Below, piece after piece: positions 1 through 6,676 of a stretch of 11,944 nucleotides of DNA. Position numbers and translations under genes: made by a program. This DNA is from Promethearchaeota archaeon (lineage in GTDB: Archaea; Asgardarchaeota; Lokiarchaeia; Sigynarchaeales; SOKP01). The notes under the pieces are model-generated. The model made no database searches, was not told the DNA's origin, and worked only from the letters and a program-made list of their open reading frames with translations. The stretch spans positions 1 through 11,944 of the forward strand of contig DAOUUT010000100.1 in the NCBI GenBank assembly GCA_030668025.1, read 5' to 3'. Position 1 is the stretch's first letter. Every line of letters begins with the position of its first letter.

Positions 1-42
1 ATTTTTGAGTACGCGTGGGATGGAAAAGATATTGATTTTTAA
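1..42 (+). CDS. C-terminal end of an unidentified upstream gene (partial)
   Basis: The first frame is open from the window edge and reads IFEYAWDGKDIDF before a TAA stop at 40-42. Only 13 residues are visible, so the family cannot be named. It is probably a real gene end: the stop lies 15 bases before the start of the oxidoreductase gene, and that gene's ribosome binding site sits directly behind it, as is usual within an operon. It does not end in the Gly-Gly of MoaD/ThiS-like sulfur carriers that often accompany such oxidoreductases. A chance open frame of this length is possible. Confidence 0.45.
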   Translation: MFEYAWDGKDIDF

Positions 43-45
43 TAT

Positions 46-50
46 GGAGG
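46..50 (+). promoter_or_regulatory. Shine-Dalgarno site of the aldehyde:ferredoxin oxidoreductase gene
   Basis: A perfect GGAGG lies seven bases before the ATG at 58. It is the strongest ribosome binding site in the window and fixes that start. It suggests leadered translation, consistent with an internal position in an operon. Confidence 0.8.
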
Positions 51-57
51 GAAAAAA

Positions 58-1932
58 ATGAGTGAAAATTTATTTGGTTATAATGGAAAAATTGCTTATG
101 TGAATTTAACCGACCAAACAGTCGATGTTAAAGATTTGGACGCCCAAATTGCAAAGGAATACCTCGGTGGAACAGGGTTAAGCGCTAAAATAACTTACGA
201 CCTTCTATCAAAAGACGATTACGACACCTTAAAAAAAGATGCTTTTTCAGAAATCAATCCACTAATATTTGCAACGGGGCCCGTAACAGGAACTTTAAGG
301 CCCTCTTCAGGAAGGTACACCGTAACAGCAATATCACCCCATACAGGGATATGGGGTGAAGGCTCTTCTGGGGGTTTTTTTTGTATTTCTTTACATAACA
401 GTGGTTTCGATGCTATAGTTATTGTTGGGAAAGCAAAAAGTCCTACCTATTTATATATCCACGATGAAACCATTGAGTTTAAAGGTGGAGATGCCGTTTG
501 GGGTAAAGATACATACGAAACCCAATTAATTTTGAAAAAAGAGCTAAACAACGAAAAGATTCGGGTTGCCACTATTGGTATTGCTGGTGAAAATTTAGTG
601 AAATACGCGGGAATAATTAACGACGAAGGTAGAGCTATAGGGAGATGTGGATTAGGTGCTATAATGGGCTCAAAAAACTTAAAAGCTATTGCAATTCACG
701 GAACTAAAAGAGTTCAGATCGCAGATAATAAAATAGGTAAAGAACTGTTAAAAGAAGCAGAAGATGCAAAGAGAGGAGACCTCCTTAAATCAATAACGCC
801 TTATATATTTACATTATACGGTACAAACTGCTATTTAGACATAGGTATGGCTCTTGGTGACACGCCAGCACATTATTTTACTAAGAACGAATTTTTCGCT
901 GAAAAATTGACGGGGAAAACGTTACGAGAAGAATATGCCGTTTTAGATTACGGATGCGCGGGCTGTACTATGAGATGTGGTAAAACAACAATTGTAGAAC
1001 ACGAAGGCAAAGAAATCGAAGTAGACGGGCCAGAGTACGAGTCTGTCGCGGCATTTGGTCCTTTATGCGGCGTTAACGATTCCAAAGAAGTAATTCTCTC
1101 GCATCACATGTGTAATGTATATGGTTTTGATACTATTTCTGGGGGCGTGTCTATCGCATTTTTAATTTACTTAGTAGAAAACAATTTAGGGATTGATAAA
1201 ATTAAGTCGTATCTAAAAGATATTGAAATCGGACAAATAAAGTGGGGCAATGGAGATTTACTTTTAAAACTAATTGATAAAATTGCGAAAAAGGAAGGCA
1301 TCGGTAACATACTTTCTGAGGGCGTACGCACCATGGCAAAAGAATTTGATGTCGATCCTGAATTAGCTGCACATGTAAAGGGATTAGAAATGCCCATGCA
1401 CGATCCAAGAGCTTTTGCGGGACAAGCTTTAAGTTATATTACATGTTATGTGGGAGCGAGTCACGAAAAATGCGATTGGTTCAGCGCTGAATTGGGAAAT
1501 GTCGCGTACCCGAAAATACGCGTAAAATCTGGGGATAGAACTTCAATAAAAGGTAGAGAAAAAGGAGTTATTGCCCTACAAAACATTAGGGCGATAGATG
1601 ATTCCGCCGTAAATTGCAATTTCCTAAACCCCTCACTTGAACACATAATTAAGCACATTAACGCAGCAACGGGTTTTGATTACAGTAAAAAATCTTTATT
1701 GCTTGTTGGGGAACGAATAAATACTCTTAAAAGACTTATTATATGCAATCTAGGGATAACACGAGAAGACGATAAACTACCCGGTCATCTCAACAAAGTA
1801 TTAAAGTCTGGTAGAACAGAAGGGGTAAAGTTAGACTTAGATGAAAACTTAAAGAAATATTACAAGATTCGTGGTTGGGATTGGGAGACTGGTTGTCCAA
1901 CAAAAGAGAAGCTCGAAGAACTTAATATATAA
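58..1932 (+). CDS. aor: Tungsten-dependent aldehyde:ferredoxin oxidoreductase (AOR family)
   Basis: This 624-residue cytoplasmic enzyme oxidises aldehydes to carboxylic acids and passes electrons to ferredoxin, using a tungsten (or molybdenum) bis-pterin cofactor and one [4Fe-4S] cluster. The N-terminal AOR domain covers about residues 6-215, with the Gly-rich stretches GPVTGTLRPSSGRY and GEGSSGGFF; the C-terminal domains follow. Cluster ligands are visible as C300, C303 and C307 (CAGCTMRC), with the fourth at C520. The two pterin-binding motifs appear as D358-TISGG and D515-SAVNC. The segment GASHEKCDW fits the active-site histidine region. Length is normal for the family and nothing is missing. 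The start has a perfect GGAGG. No electron-transfer partner or cofactor gene is visible in the window, so the natural aldehyde is unknown; AOR, FOR, GOR and WOR subfamilies cannot be separated safely here. Confidence 0.95.
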   Translation: MSENLFGYNGKIAYVNLTDQTVDVKDLDAQIAKEYLGGTGLSAKITYDLLSKDDYDTLKKDAFSEINPLIFATGPVTGTLRPSSGRYTVTAISPHTGIWGEGSSGGFFCISLHNSGFDAIVIVGKAKSPTYLYIHDETIEFKGGDAVWGKDTYETQLILKKELNNEKIRVATIGIAGENLVKYAGIINDEGRAIGRCGLGAIMGSKNLKAIAIHGTKRVQIADNKIGKELLKEAEDAKRGDLLKSITPYIFTLYGTNCYLDIGMALGDTPAHYFTKNEFFAEKLTGKTLREEYAVLDYGCAGCTMRCGKTTIVEHEGKEIEVDGPEYESVAAFGPLCGVNDSKEVILSHHMCNVYGFDTISGGVSIAFLIYLVENNLGIDKIKSYLKDIEIGQIKWGNGDLLLKLIDKIAKKEGIGNILSEGVRTMAKEFDVDPELAAHVKGLEMPMHDPRAFAGQALSYITCYVGASHEKCDWFSAELGNVAYPKIRVKSGDRTSIKGREKGVIALQNIRAIDDSAVNCNFLNPSLEHIIKHINAATGFDYSKKSLLLVGERINTLKRLIICNLGITREDDKLPGHLNKVLKSGRTEGVKLDLDENLKKYYKIRGWDWETGCPTKEKLEELNI

Positions 1933-1936
1933 CTAA

Positions 1937-1949
1937 TTTTTCTTTTTTT
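1937..1949 (+). terminator. T-rich archaeal-type terminator after the oxidoreductase gene
   Basis: Five bases after the stop there is a run of five T, one C and seven T on the plus strand, without a GC-rich hairpin. Archaeal RNA polymerase commonly stops at such tracts. The region up to 2010 separates two converging genes and is nearly pure A/T, including a TATTTTTAAAAATA palindrome around 1964-1977 that could serve the minus-strand gene arriving from the right. Confidence 0.55.
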
Positions 1950-2010
1950 AATAATTATAATTTTATTTTTAAAAATAACATAGCCAGTATTTAAATAAAA
2001 TATATTCTTT

Positions 2011-2994
2011 TCAATCTCTATTTTGATGGGTGATTTTTTCTAAAGCTCCTAAAAAATAATCGTTTTCTATTCTAGTTCCTATTGTAACCCGAAAATACTC
2101 TGAACCTAGTTGTTTTGAAACGTTTAGAACCAATACTCCTTGCTCAGTAAGCTTTTTTGAAATGTTAGGTATTTTTGTTTTCATTAATAAAAAATTCGAA
2201 TAACTTTTAAAAACTGAGATATCTAATTTTAAAGCAACACTTCTAACTCGATTTTTTTCTTTTTCAACTTCTTTAACATATTCTATTGCATAGTTTTGAT
2301 TTCTCAAGGCACTTATGCCAGCTACTACGTTTGGATAGGGTAGCATTGTATTAATTCCAAAAAACTTCTTTTGGACAGTTTCTCCTCCAATTATATATCC
2401 TACTCCTAGCCCGGATAATCCAAACCCCTTGCTTAATGTTCTTAAAATAGCTAGATTAGGATACTCTGCGATTAAATTAGCATACGATACATTTGAAAAT
2501 TCAAAATAAGCCTCGTCTACTAAAAAAACGACATCTTCATTTTCTAATATCACTTGTACTTCGTTTTTATCTAAAATCATATTTCCAGTGGGGTTGTTAG
2601 GGTTATCTAAAATAATTAGCGTTGGTTTTTTTAACTCATCAATTAACGGTACAATTGAAAATTTAAATTCAGGTTCTTTTAATCTGATTTTTAAAATTGA
2701 AGAAAAAGTCTTTCGACAGGTCGCGTTAATTAAGAAAAAAGACGGATCAGCGAGAATAATTTGTCTATTTTTCGAAAAAAGATAAATAAATTCTTTAAGC
2801 AAGATATCTGCTGCAGAACTAATAATAATTGAATTTTTAGGAGAATTCGTATATGTACTTAATAAAGATAATAATTCGTCTACTTTACTTTTAGGTGTAT
2901 ATCGATTTAAAAATTCTATGCTTTCTTTGATAGGATCGATAATCTCTCTTGGGAGCTTTATAGACATTTCGTTTCTATCTAATCTAACTAACAT
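2011..2994 (-). CDS. Divergent HisC-like (histidinol-phosphate-type) PLP aminotransferase
   Basis: This is a fold-type I, PLP-dependent aminotransferase most like histidinol-phosphate aminotransferase. Visible motifs (numbered from the ATG at 2994) are NPNNPTGN (131-138), VDEAY (159-163), TLSKGFG with the PLP lysine K189, and the C-terminal RVTIGTRIEND with R302, which binds the substrate phosphate or carboxylate in HisC. Two features are odd. The arginine usually following the lysine (LAGLRIGY) is glycine here (LSGLGVGY, G197), and the Gly-rich GNGSDE loop is replaced by ISSAAD. Both regions hold the PLP phosphate, so substrate or activity may differ. A TTG at 3015 would add seven residues; I prefer ATG 2994 because AGGG lies about eight bases before it. 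At 327 residues it is shorter than usual HisC. There are no other histidine genes nearby. A CobD-type threonine-phosphate decarboxylase is a less likely alternative. Confidence 0.8.
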   Translation of the reverse strand: MLVRLDRNEMSIKLPREIIDPIKESIEFLNRYTPKSKVDELLSLLSTYTNSPKNSIIISSAADILLKEFIYLFSKNRQIILADPSFFLINATCRKTFSSILKIRLKEPEFKFSIVPLIDELKKPTLIILDNPNNPTGNMILDKNEVQVILENEDVVFLVDEAYFEFSNVSYANLIAEYPNLAILRTLSKGFGLSGLGVGYIIGGETVQKKFFGINTMLPYPNVVAGISALRNQNYAIEYVKEVEKEKNRVRSVALKLDISVFKSYSNFLLMKTKIPNISKKLTEQGVLVLNVSKQLGSEYFRVTIGTRIENDYFLGALEKITHQNRD

Positions 2995-3048
2995 GCTTAG
3001 TACCCTATTTGACAAGAATCGCTCTTATTATTCGCTTATTATTTTTCA

Positions 3049-3057
3049 ATATATTAA
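3049..3057 (-). promoter_or_regulatory. Possible TATA box for the HisC-like gene
   Basis: Reading the minus strand, TTAATATAT lies about 55-60 bases before the ATG at 2994, in the 83-base gap after the NAD kinase gene. With an archaeal spacing of about 25 bases the RNA would begin near 3025-3030, giving a 5' leader of about 30-35 bases. The whole gap is A/T-rich, so chance similarity is quite possible. Confidence 0.3.
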
Positions 3058-3077
3058 CTATTTTAGAAATTAAATGC

Positions 3078-4184
3078 TTAACATTCAATTTCTATTATTA
3101 GCTCCTCCTTGTATCCAATTATCACTTTTGCAAGTCCTGAAAGCATTTCATCAGTCTTAATATCGCCAGTATCTACCATTAAACATCTTAAACCTTTAAT
3201 TTTTTCTTCAGTTGAAACTATAATAACATTCATTTTTCCAATATTTTTTAGAACTTCAGGAGTAATTTGTTTATTACCTCTTCCAAAAATAAATCCTTGC
3301 CCACCTATTGGCGAGACAATAATTTTTGCCTTTTTATTTTTACCCAAAAGTTCTAGGATTCCACGTTCATTTAAATCTATCCCCACAATCTTATCGTTAT
3401 AAAGAGCATCCACTCCAAGTAAGCTTTTTGTTAACTTTAACTGATCGGTGATTGCTTTTACAGTTGTACCGGGCCCAAGTAAATATAATGTATCATCTTC
3501 TAAATTTTCGATAACATGTTGAGCAATTTCATGTTTATTTTCTTCAATGGATCTTCCTATTTTAGAACCATCCTTTCCAGCCTGTAGAAGATTTATAACT
3601 TTAGGAACATTTAAGTATCCATATAGTCTTGAATCTAAAATTCCTTCTCGAAACGATTCTTCATTGATATCTAAAACCTCATTTTCTTGAAGTTCTACTG
3701 TTTCCTTTATGAATTTATCAACAATTTCGGCAGCAGCTCTAGGGTTAATGGCAAAAACAGAGCTGAACATTTTAACGCCAGAAGGTATTGCCACAACAGG
3801 TATAGATAAGCCAATGGCATCGTGAATATCTCTGGCTGTCCCGTCTCCGCCACAAAAAATCAATAATTCAATATTTTGTTGTTTCATCATTTTAGCTATT
3901 TTTTTTGTATCTTCGGCGGTAGTTTCTTGAGTAATATCACCTATTATTTCGAAATCTATGCCCGTTTCTTTCACAATATTAGCGCCCATATTTCCTGGAG
4001 CAACTAATAAATGAATTTTACCTTTGGTTTTTATATTAGAAAGAAAAGAGCGAATTCTATCAGGGGTTATTGGCTTAGCCCCCATTTTAATAGCTTTCTT
4101 AATTGTATCACCATCCGTTCCTTTAAGTCCTACGCTTCCACCCATTCCCGCAATAGGATTTATAATAAGGCCTATTTTTCGCAT
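3078..4184 (-). CDS. ATP-NAD kinase family protein (COG3199 / AcoX-like)
   Basis: This 368-residue soluble protein belongs to the COG3199 branch of the NAD kinase superfamily, predicted to phosphorylate NAD to NADP with ATP or polyphosphate. The N-terminal signature NPIAGMGGSVGLKGTDG (9-25) is typical of this branch. The catalytic GGDGT of the NAD kinase/diacylglycerol kinase fold is at 112-116 (FCGGDGTARDI), followed by AIPSGVKMFSSVF. The C-terminal half carries LGPGTTVKAI and SPIGGQGFIFGRGN, also family hallmarks. Length is as expected. The ATG at 4184 has a distant AAGGAAG before it. The gene lies 48 bases after an SDR gene on the same strand, so it could supply NADP for the neighbouring reductase that appears to use it. 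It is not a sphingosine or diacylglycerol kinase: the N-terminal signature is specific for COG3199. Biochemical activity is inferred. Confidence 0.88.
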   Translation of the reverse strand: MRKIGLIINPIAGMGGSVGLKGTDGDTIKKAIKMGAKPITPDRIRSFLSNIKTKGKIHLLVAPGNMGANIVKETGIDFEIIGDITQETTAEDTKKIAKMMKQQNIELLIFCGGDGTARDIHDAIGLSIPVVAIPSGVKMFSSVFAINPRAAAEIVDKFIKETVELQENEVLDINEESFREGILDSRLYGYLNVPKVINLLQAGKDGSKIGRSIEENKHEIAQHVIENLEDDTLYLLGPGTTVKAITDQLKLTKSLLGVDALYNDKIVGIDLNERGILELLGKNKKAKIIVSPIGGQGFIFGRGNKQITPEVLKNIGKMNVIIVSTEEKIKGLRCLMVDTGDIKTDEMLSGLAKVIIGYKEELIIEIEC

Positions 4185-4232
4185 ACTGAAATTACTTCCT
4201 TTTAATTGAAATCTTTTTTCTCTATTAAATCG

Positions 4233-5054
4233 TTAATCTAAATTTCTTAAAAACTCTTGTTTCCTCTTCTCTCCTTTCTTTTCAAATTTTGGCCACATTT
4301 TTTGAACTCTCTTAGGGAAACACATAATAAATTTAGATAAAGCTCCTTGAAGGTGAGGGACACAAATCTCTACCTTATTTTTGAGAATTGCTTTTAATAC
4401 TGCTTGAGCGACTTTTTCAGTCTTTACAGGGTCACTTAAAAATGTTAAGGGCGACCCGCCATGCTTTGCTTCGTATTCTAACATAGGGGTATCTACAGAA
4501 TCAGGAAAAATAGTGGAGACGGTTATATTGTGTTTTTTAAGCTCAAGACTTAGGGTTAGATCAAAACCTCTGAGGGCGAACTTGGTTGCTGTATAAATTG
4601 AACTATAAGTTTCTGGAACTATTCCTGCAAGAGAAGAAATAGTAACGATATTTCCCCCTCCCGCATCTTTCATTATTGGAATAACTTCTTTGGTACAACG
4701 AATTATGCCTAATAAATTAACATCAATTTGTTTTTCAATATCTAAATAATTAGTATTTTCGAAAAGAGCAGGAATAATAATACCAACTGTATTAATAAGA
4801 ATATCTACTGTTCCATACTTTGAATTCGTTTGTGAAATTAAGTTTTTTACTTGTTCGATTTTTGTTATATCGCAAGGAATAATTAATGGATCTTGTGAAA
4901 GCTCTTTTGCAATTTCTCTTAAGCCTTCTTCATTAATATCTGTCAAAACTAATTTTGTATCATATATATCAAATAATTTTGCTATTTCTCTCCCGATACC
5001 TCCTGCTGCTCCTGTAATAATTGCTATTTTATCTTTTAAATTATTTTTTTTCAT
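4233..5054 (-). CDS. Short-chain dehydrogenase/reductase, classical type
   Basis: This 273-residue NAD(P)-dependent oxidoreductase has a complete classical SDR core: cofactor loop TGAAGGIG (14-21), N113, catalytic S141, Y154 and K158 (YTATK). An aspartate at the end of the second strand (VLTDIN, D39) favours NAD over NADP. The usual NNAG is INTVG here. After the core, the loop FPDSVDTPM places it in the group that includes 11-beta-hydroxysteroid- and DHRS-type and sphinganine-type reductases rather than FabG. The last 35 residues are strongly basic with aromatic and aliphatic residues (FPKRVQKMWPKFEKKGEKRK), which could hold the protein at a membrane surface. The substrate is unknown. It lies 60 bases after a related SDR and 48 bases before the NAD kinase gene, probably in one transcript, although a TATA-like ACTATATTG occurs near 5083-5091. 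The ATG at 5054 has no clear ribosome binding site. Confidence 0.88.
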   Translation of the reverse strand: MKKNNLKDKIAIITGAAGGIGREIAKLFDIYDTKLVLTDINEEGLREIAKELSQDPLIIPCDITKIEQVKNLISQTNSKYGTVDILINTVGIIIPALFENTNYLDIEKQIDVNLLGIIRCTKEVIPIMKDAGGGNIVTISSLAGIVPETYSSIYTATKFALRGFDLTLSLELKKHNITVSTIFPDSVDTPMLEYEAKHGGSPLTFLSDPVKTEKVAQAVLKAILKNKVEICVPHLQGALSKFIMCFPKRVQKMWPKFEKKGEKRKQEFLRNLD

Positions 5055-5114
5055 AATTGTAATTCTATTAAATAATTAAAAACAATATAGTTTTAAAATA
5101 AAAAATAAAAAATA

Positions 5115-5969
5115 TTAAATTTGTCTTCCAGTTTTTTTAAGGGCTTTCTTGTAATCACTATCGGTTATATTTCTTACTAAATCTGGAAAAAGACGTTTCA
5201 ATTTTCTATACAATTTTGCTTTACCTGGTAAAATTTCAAACTTTTTCTTTAAAATGCTTTCAATGAAAATTTCAGCTATTTGCTCAGGAATCATTAATAT
5301 TCCTGCTTCTGAAATTATGGCACATTCAGGTGGTTTTGACTTATTCTCCTCTGCAAATCCGGGGGTATCAACATCAGCAGGAAATAAAACGGATATATTA
5401 ACATTATATGGTTTTAATTCATTTCTTAAAACTTCAGCTAATCCCAAGATAGCAAATTTAGTAGGAGTATATGTAGTATATCCCATAATACCTAAAAATC
5501 CCGATACTGATGATGTAAAAGAAATATATCCACTTTTTGCCTTCATTAAATATGGCAACAAAATTAAAGTAGGAACTAATTGACCGTAATAATTAACATC
5601 CATATTCTTTTTGAAATCTTCAAGTGTTAATTTCTCGAGATATTGAGCGTATGCATAACCAACAAAATTAAATAGGTAATCTGGAATACCATGTTTATTA
5701 ATAAAGTCTGTGAGTAAAGGTGTAAGTTTATCCATATCTGTAGTATCACATGAAATGGTTTCGACAAACTGAGAATTATCTGTTTTAAGCTTTTTAACTT
5801 CCTCCTCAGCTGATTTTAATGCATCCATCCCTCTGGCAATTATACAAACGCTTCCACCTAACATATAAAACTCTTTTGCTGTGGCTCTGCCCATTCCCTT
5901 TGATCCACCAGGAATTACAGCTATTTTCCCTTTAAATGGTTGTTTTTCCATTAATTTTTCTTTTACCAT
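5115..5969 (-). CDS. SDR resembling 3-ketodihydrosphingosine reductase (KDSR/TSC10-like)
   Basis: This NADP-type short-chain reductase (284 residues from the ATG at 5969) has cofactor loop GGSKGMG (21-27), an arginine after strand two (IIARG) that favours NADP, N126, S154, Y167 and K171 (YTPTK). Its special feature is the segment DVDTPGFAEENKSKP (about 199-213), followed by ISEAG and PEQIAE. As I recall the family, eukaryotic 3-ketodihydrosphingosine reductases carry almost the same segment (DTDTPGFAEEN, KP, ISE, PEQVA), where it follows the active site. That enzyme reduces 3-ketosphinganine in sphingolipid synthesis. No N-terminal anchor or C-terminal membrane helices are present; the C-terminus is a basic amphipathic tail. 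A GTG at 5978 and an ATG at 5951 are other possible starts; the TATA-like box upstream favours 5951. The family call is strong, the substrate uncertain. Confidence 0.85.
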   Translation of the reverse strand: MVKEKLMEKQPFKGKIAVIPGGSKGMGRATAKEFYMLGGSVCIIARGMDALKSAEEEVKKLKTDNSQFVETISCDTTDMDKLTPLLTDFINKHGIPDYLFNFVGYAYAQYLEKLTLEDFKKNMDVNYYGQLVPTLILLPYLMKAKSGYISFTSSVSGFLGIMGYTTYTPTKFAILGLAEVLRNELKPYNVNISVLFPADVDTPGFAEENKSKPPECAIISEAGILMIPEQIAEIFIESILKKKFEILPGKAKLYRKLKRLFPDLVRNITDSDYKKALKKTGRQI

Positions 5970-5986
5970 TCTTTTCACTTTTTCTG

Positions 5987-5994
5987 TTTATATG
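5987..5994 (-). promoter_or_regulatory. Possible TATA box for the KDSR-like gene
   Basis: On the minus strand CATATAAA within TAACATATAAAC lies just before the KDSR-like gene. An archaeal RNA start about 25 bases downstream would fall near 5965, between the ATGs at 5969 and 5951. If the box is real, translation must start at 5951, giving a protein beginning MEKQPFKGK. Chance is possible in this A/T-rich DNA. Confidence 0.35.
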
Positions 5995-6022
5995 TTACTA
6001 ATCTTATTCATTTTTAGTTCTA

Positions 6023-6418
6023 TTAAAAATTTATAAAACCATATACCATGTATAGTATCCCAAAAATGACGCAGTATAAGTTAATAACTAAGGTCATTAT
6101 TGTATCAGATGTACTCTTCTTATATCCACCATTTTGGGCATTAAAAGAGATGTCTAATAGCCCTAGAAATAATATAGCACTTCCTGCAGCTATGGAAAAA
6201 AAGATACCATATCTTTCACCAGTCAATAGACCAATTGCTGCAAGTAATAGAGCAGGTGTAGCCCAAAATATGTCTGGAATTGGAAAGGATCTTTCATAAG
6301 CAAGAAAAACTTCAGTATTTTCAGGATTTTTATTCTCGACTAAGAAAAAATATATCCAGAATCCCCCAATGCCTATAGCTCCAATTATTTGAAATATAGC
6401 AAGTATAATTTCAATCAT
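6023..6418 (-). CDS. Small membrane protein with four predicted helices, function unknown
   Basis: I do not recognise a named family. The 131-residue protein is very hydrophobic, with four likely membrane helices at about residues 3-27, 48-65, 70-90 and 105-128. The first loop (ENKNPENTEVFLAYERSFPIPD) is charged and polar; the second is a short GERY turn, and the third (NAQNGGYKKSTSD) is polar. No signal peptide, cysteine pair or metal motif is visible. The size and layout resemble small four-helix integral proteins of the DUF type found beside lipid or redox genes, but this is only a likeness of shape. The ATG at 6418 is chosen over a GTG at 6427 because GTGAT, complementary to the 16S rRNA end, lies four bases before the ATG and a TATA box lies farther upstream. 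It is the first gene of the minus-strand cluster, 53 bases before the KDSR-like reductase. Confidence 0.75.
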   Translation of the reverse strand: MIEIILAIFQIIGAIGIGGFWIYFFLVENKNPENTEVFLAYERSFPIPDIFWATPALLLAAIGLLTGERYGIFFSIAAGSAILFLGLLDISFNAQNGGYKKSTSDTIMTLVINLYCVIFGILYMVYGFINF

Positions 6419-6422
6419 TTTT

Positions 6423-6427
6423 ATCAC
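6423..6427 (-). promoter_or_regulatory. Shine-Dalgarno site (GTGAT) of the small membrane protein gene
   Basis: The minus strand reads AAGTGATAAAAATG here. GTGAT pairs with the 3' end of archaeal 16S rRNA and sits four bases before the ATG at 6418. This makes the GTG inside it unlikely as a start codon. Confidence 0.45.
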
Positions 6428-6479
6428 TTCTTTAAAATTAAATTTTTTTATAGTTTTAATTAATTATCGATTTTCTATA

Positions 6480-6488
6480 GTATATAAA
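6480..6488 (-). promoter_or_regulatory. TATA box starting the minus-strand cluster
   Basis: The minus strand carries TTTATATAC, a near-ideal archaeal TATA box, preceded by the purine-rich GTTAAAAA that could act as a BRE. The expected RNA start about 25 bases downstream (near 6455-6460) gives a leader of about 40 bases before the ATG at 6418. This is the best promoter candidate for the five-gene minus-strand set. Confidence 0.5.
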
Positions 6489-6644
6489 TTTTTAACCTTT
6501 TTTAATGTCAGAAACCCTAAAAAAAAAATAGATTTTAAATTACCAATCAATAAAATATGTTGATAAATATATATTAAATCTTTCATAGCTTCATTATTTC
6601 GATGAAATGTTTTATAGAATAGGAGTATATATTTAACAAGCATA

Positions 6645-6669
6645 GAAAAAAGATAAGATAAAAAAAAAA
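6645..6669 (-). terminator. T-run terminator after the FabG-like SDR gene
   Basis: Eight bases beyond the stop of the SDR gene, the minus strand has ten T in a row, then ATCTTATC and six more T. There is no strong hairpin. This double T-tract is a good archaeal terminator and separates the FabG-like gene from the cluster to its left. Confidence 0.6.
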
Positions 6670-6676
6670 GTTTAAA

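Noticed and set aside
3016..3048. Near-direct repeat AATAAGCG / AATAAGAGCG upstream of the HisC-like gene
   Set aside because: Two imperfect copies of under ten bases; no third copy and no link to a known operator.
3109..3402. Open frame of 97 codons on the plus strand
   Set aside because: It lies wholly opposite the NAD kinase gene, has no family features or ribosome binding site, and the protein on the minus strand is clearly conserved. The same applies to other antisense frames at 1167-1658, 5254-5583, 6048-6299, 8761-9170, 10325-10576 and 11509-11727.
3078..4184. Reading the GGDGT kinase as a sphingosine or diacylglycerol kinase, to complete a sphingolipid set with the KDSR-like reductase
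   Set aside because: The N-terminal NPIAGMGGSVGLKGTDG and the C-terminal SPIGGQGFIFGRGN are hallmarks of the COG3199 NAD kinase branch; the GGDGT motif is shared by the whole superfamily and does not discriminate.
6506..6532. Tiny frame ATG TCA GAA ... TAG in the gap between the membrane protein and SDR genes
   Set aside because: Only eight codons, ends in a run of lysine codons within an A-run, and has no ribosome binding site.
6581..6612. Short inverted repeat TTCAT/ATGAA as a regulatory RNA or operator
   Set aside because: The stem is only about five base pairs in A/T-rich DNA and is not repeated elsewhere in the window; chance is the simplest explanation.
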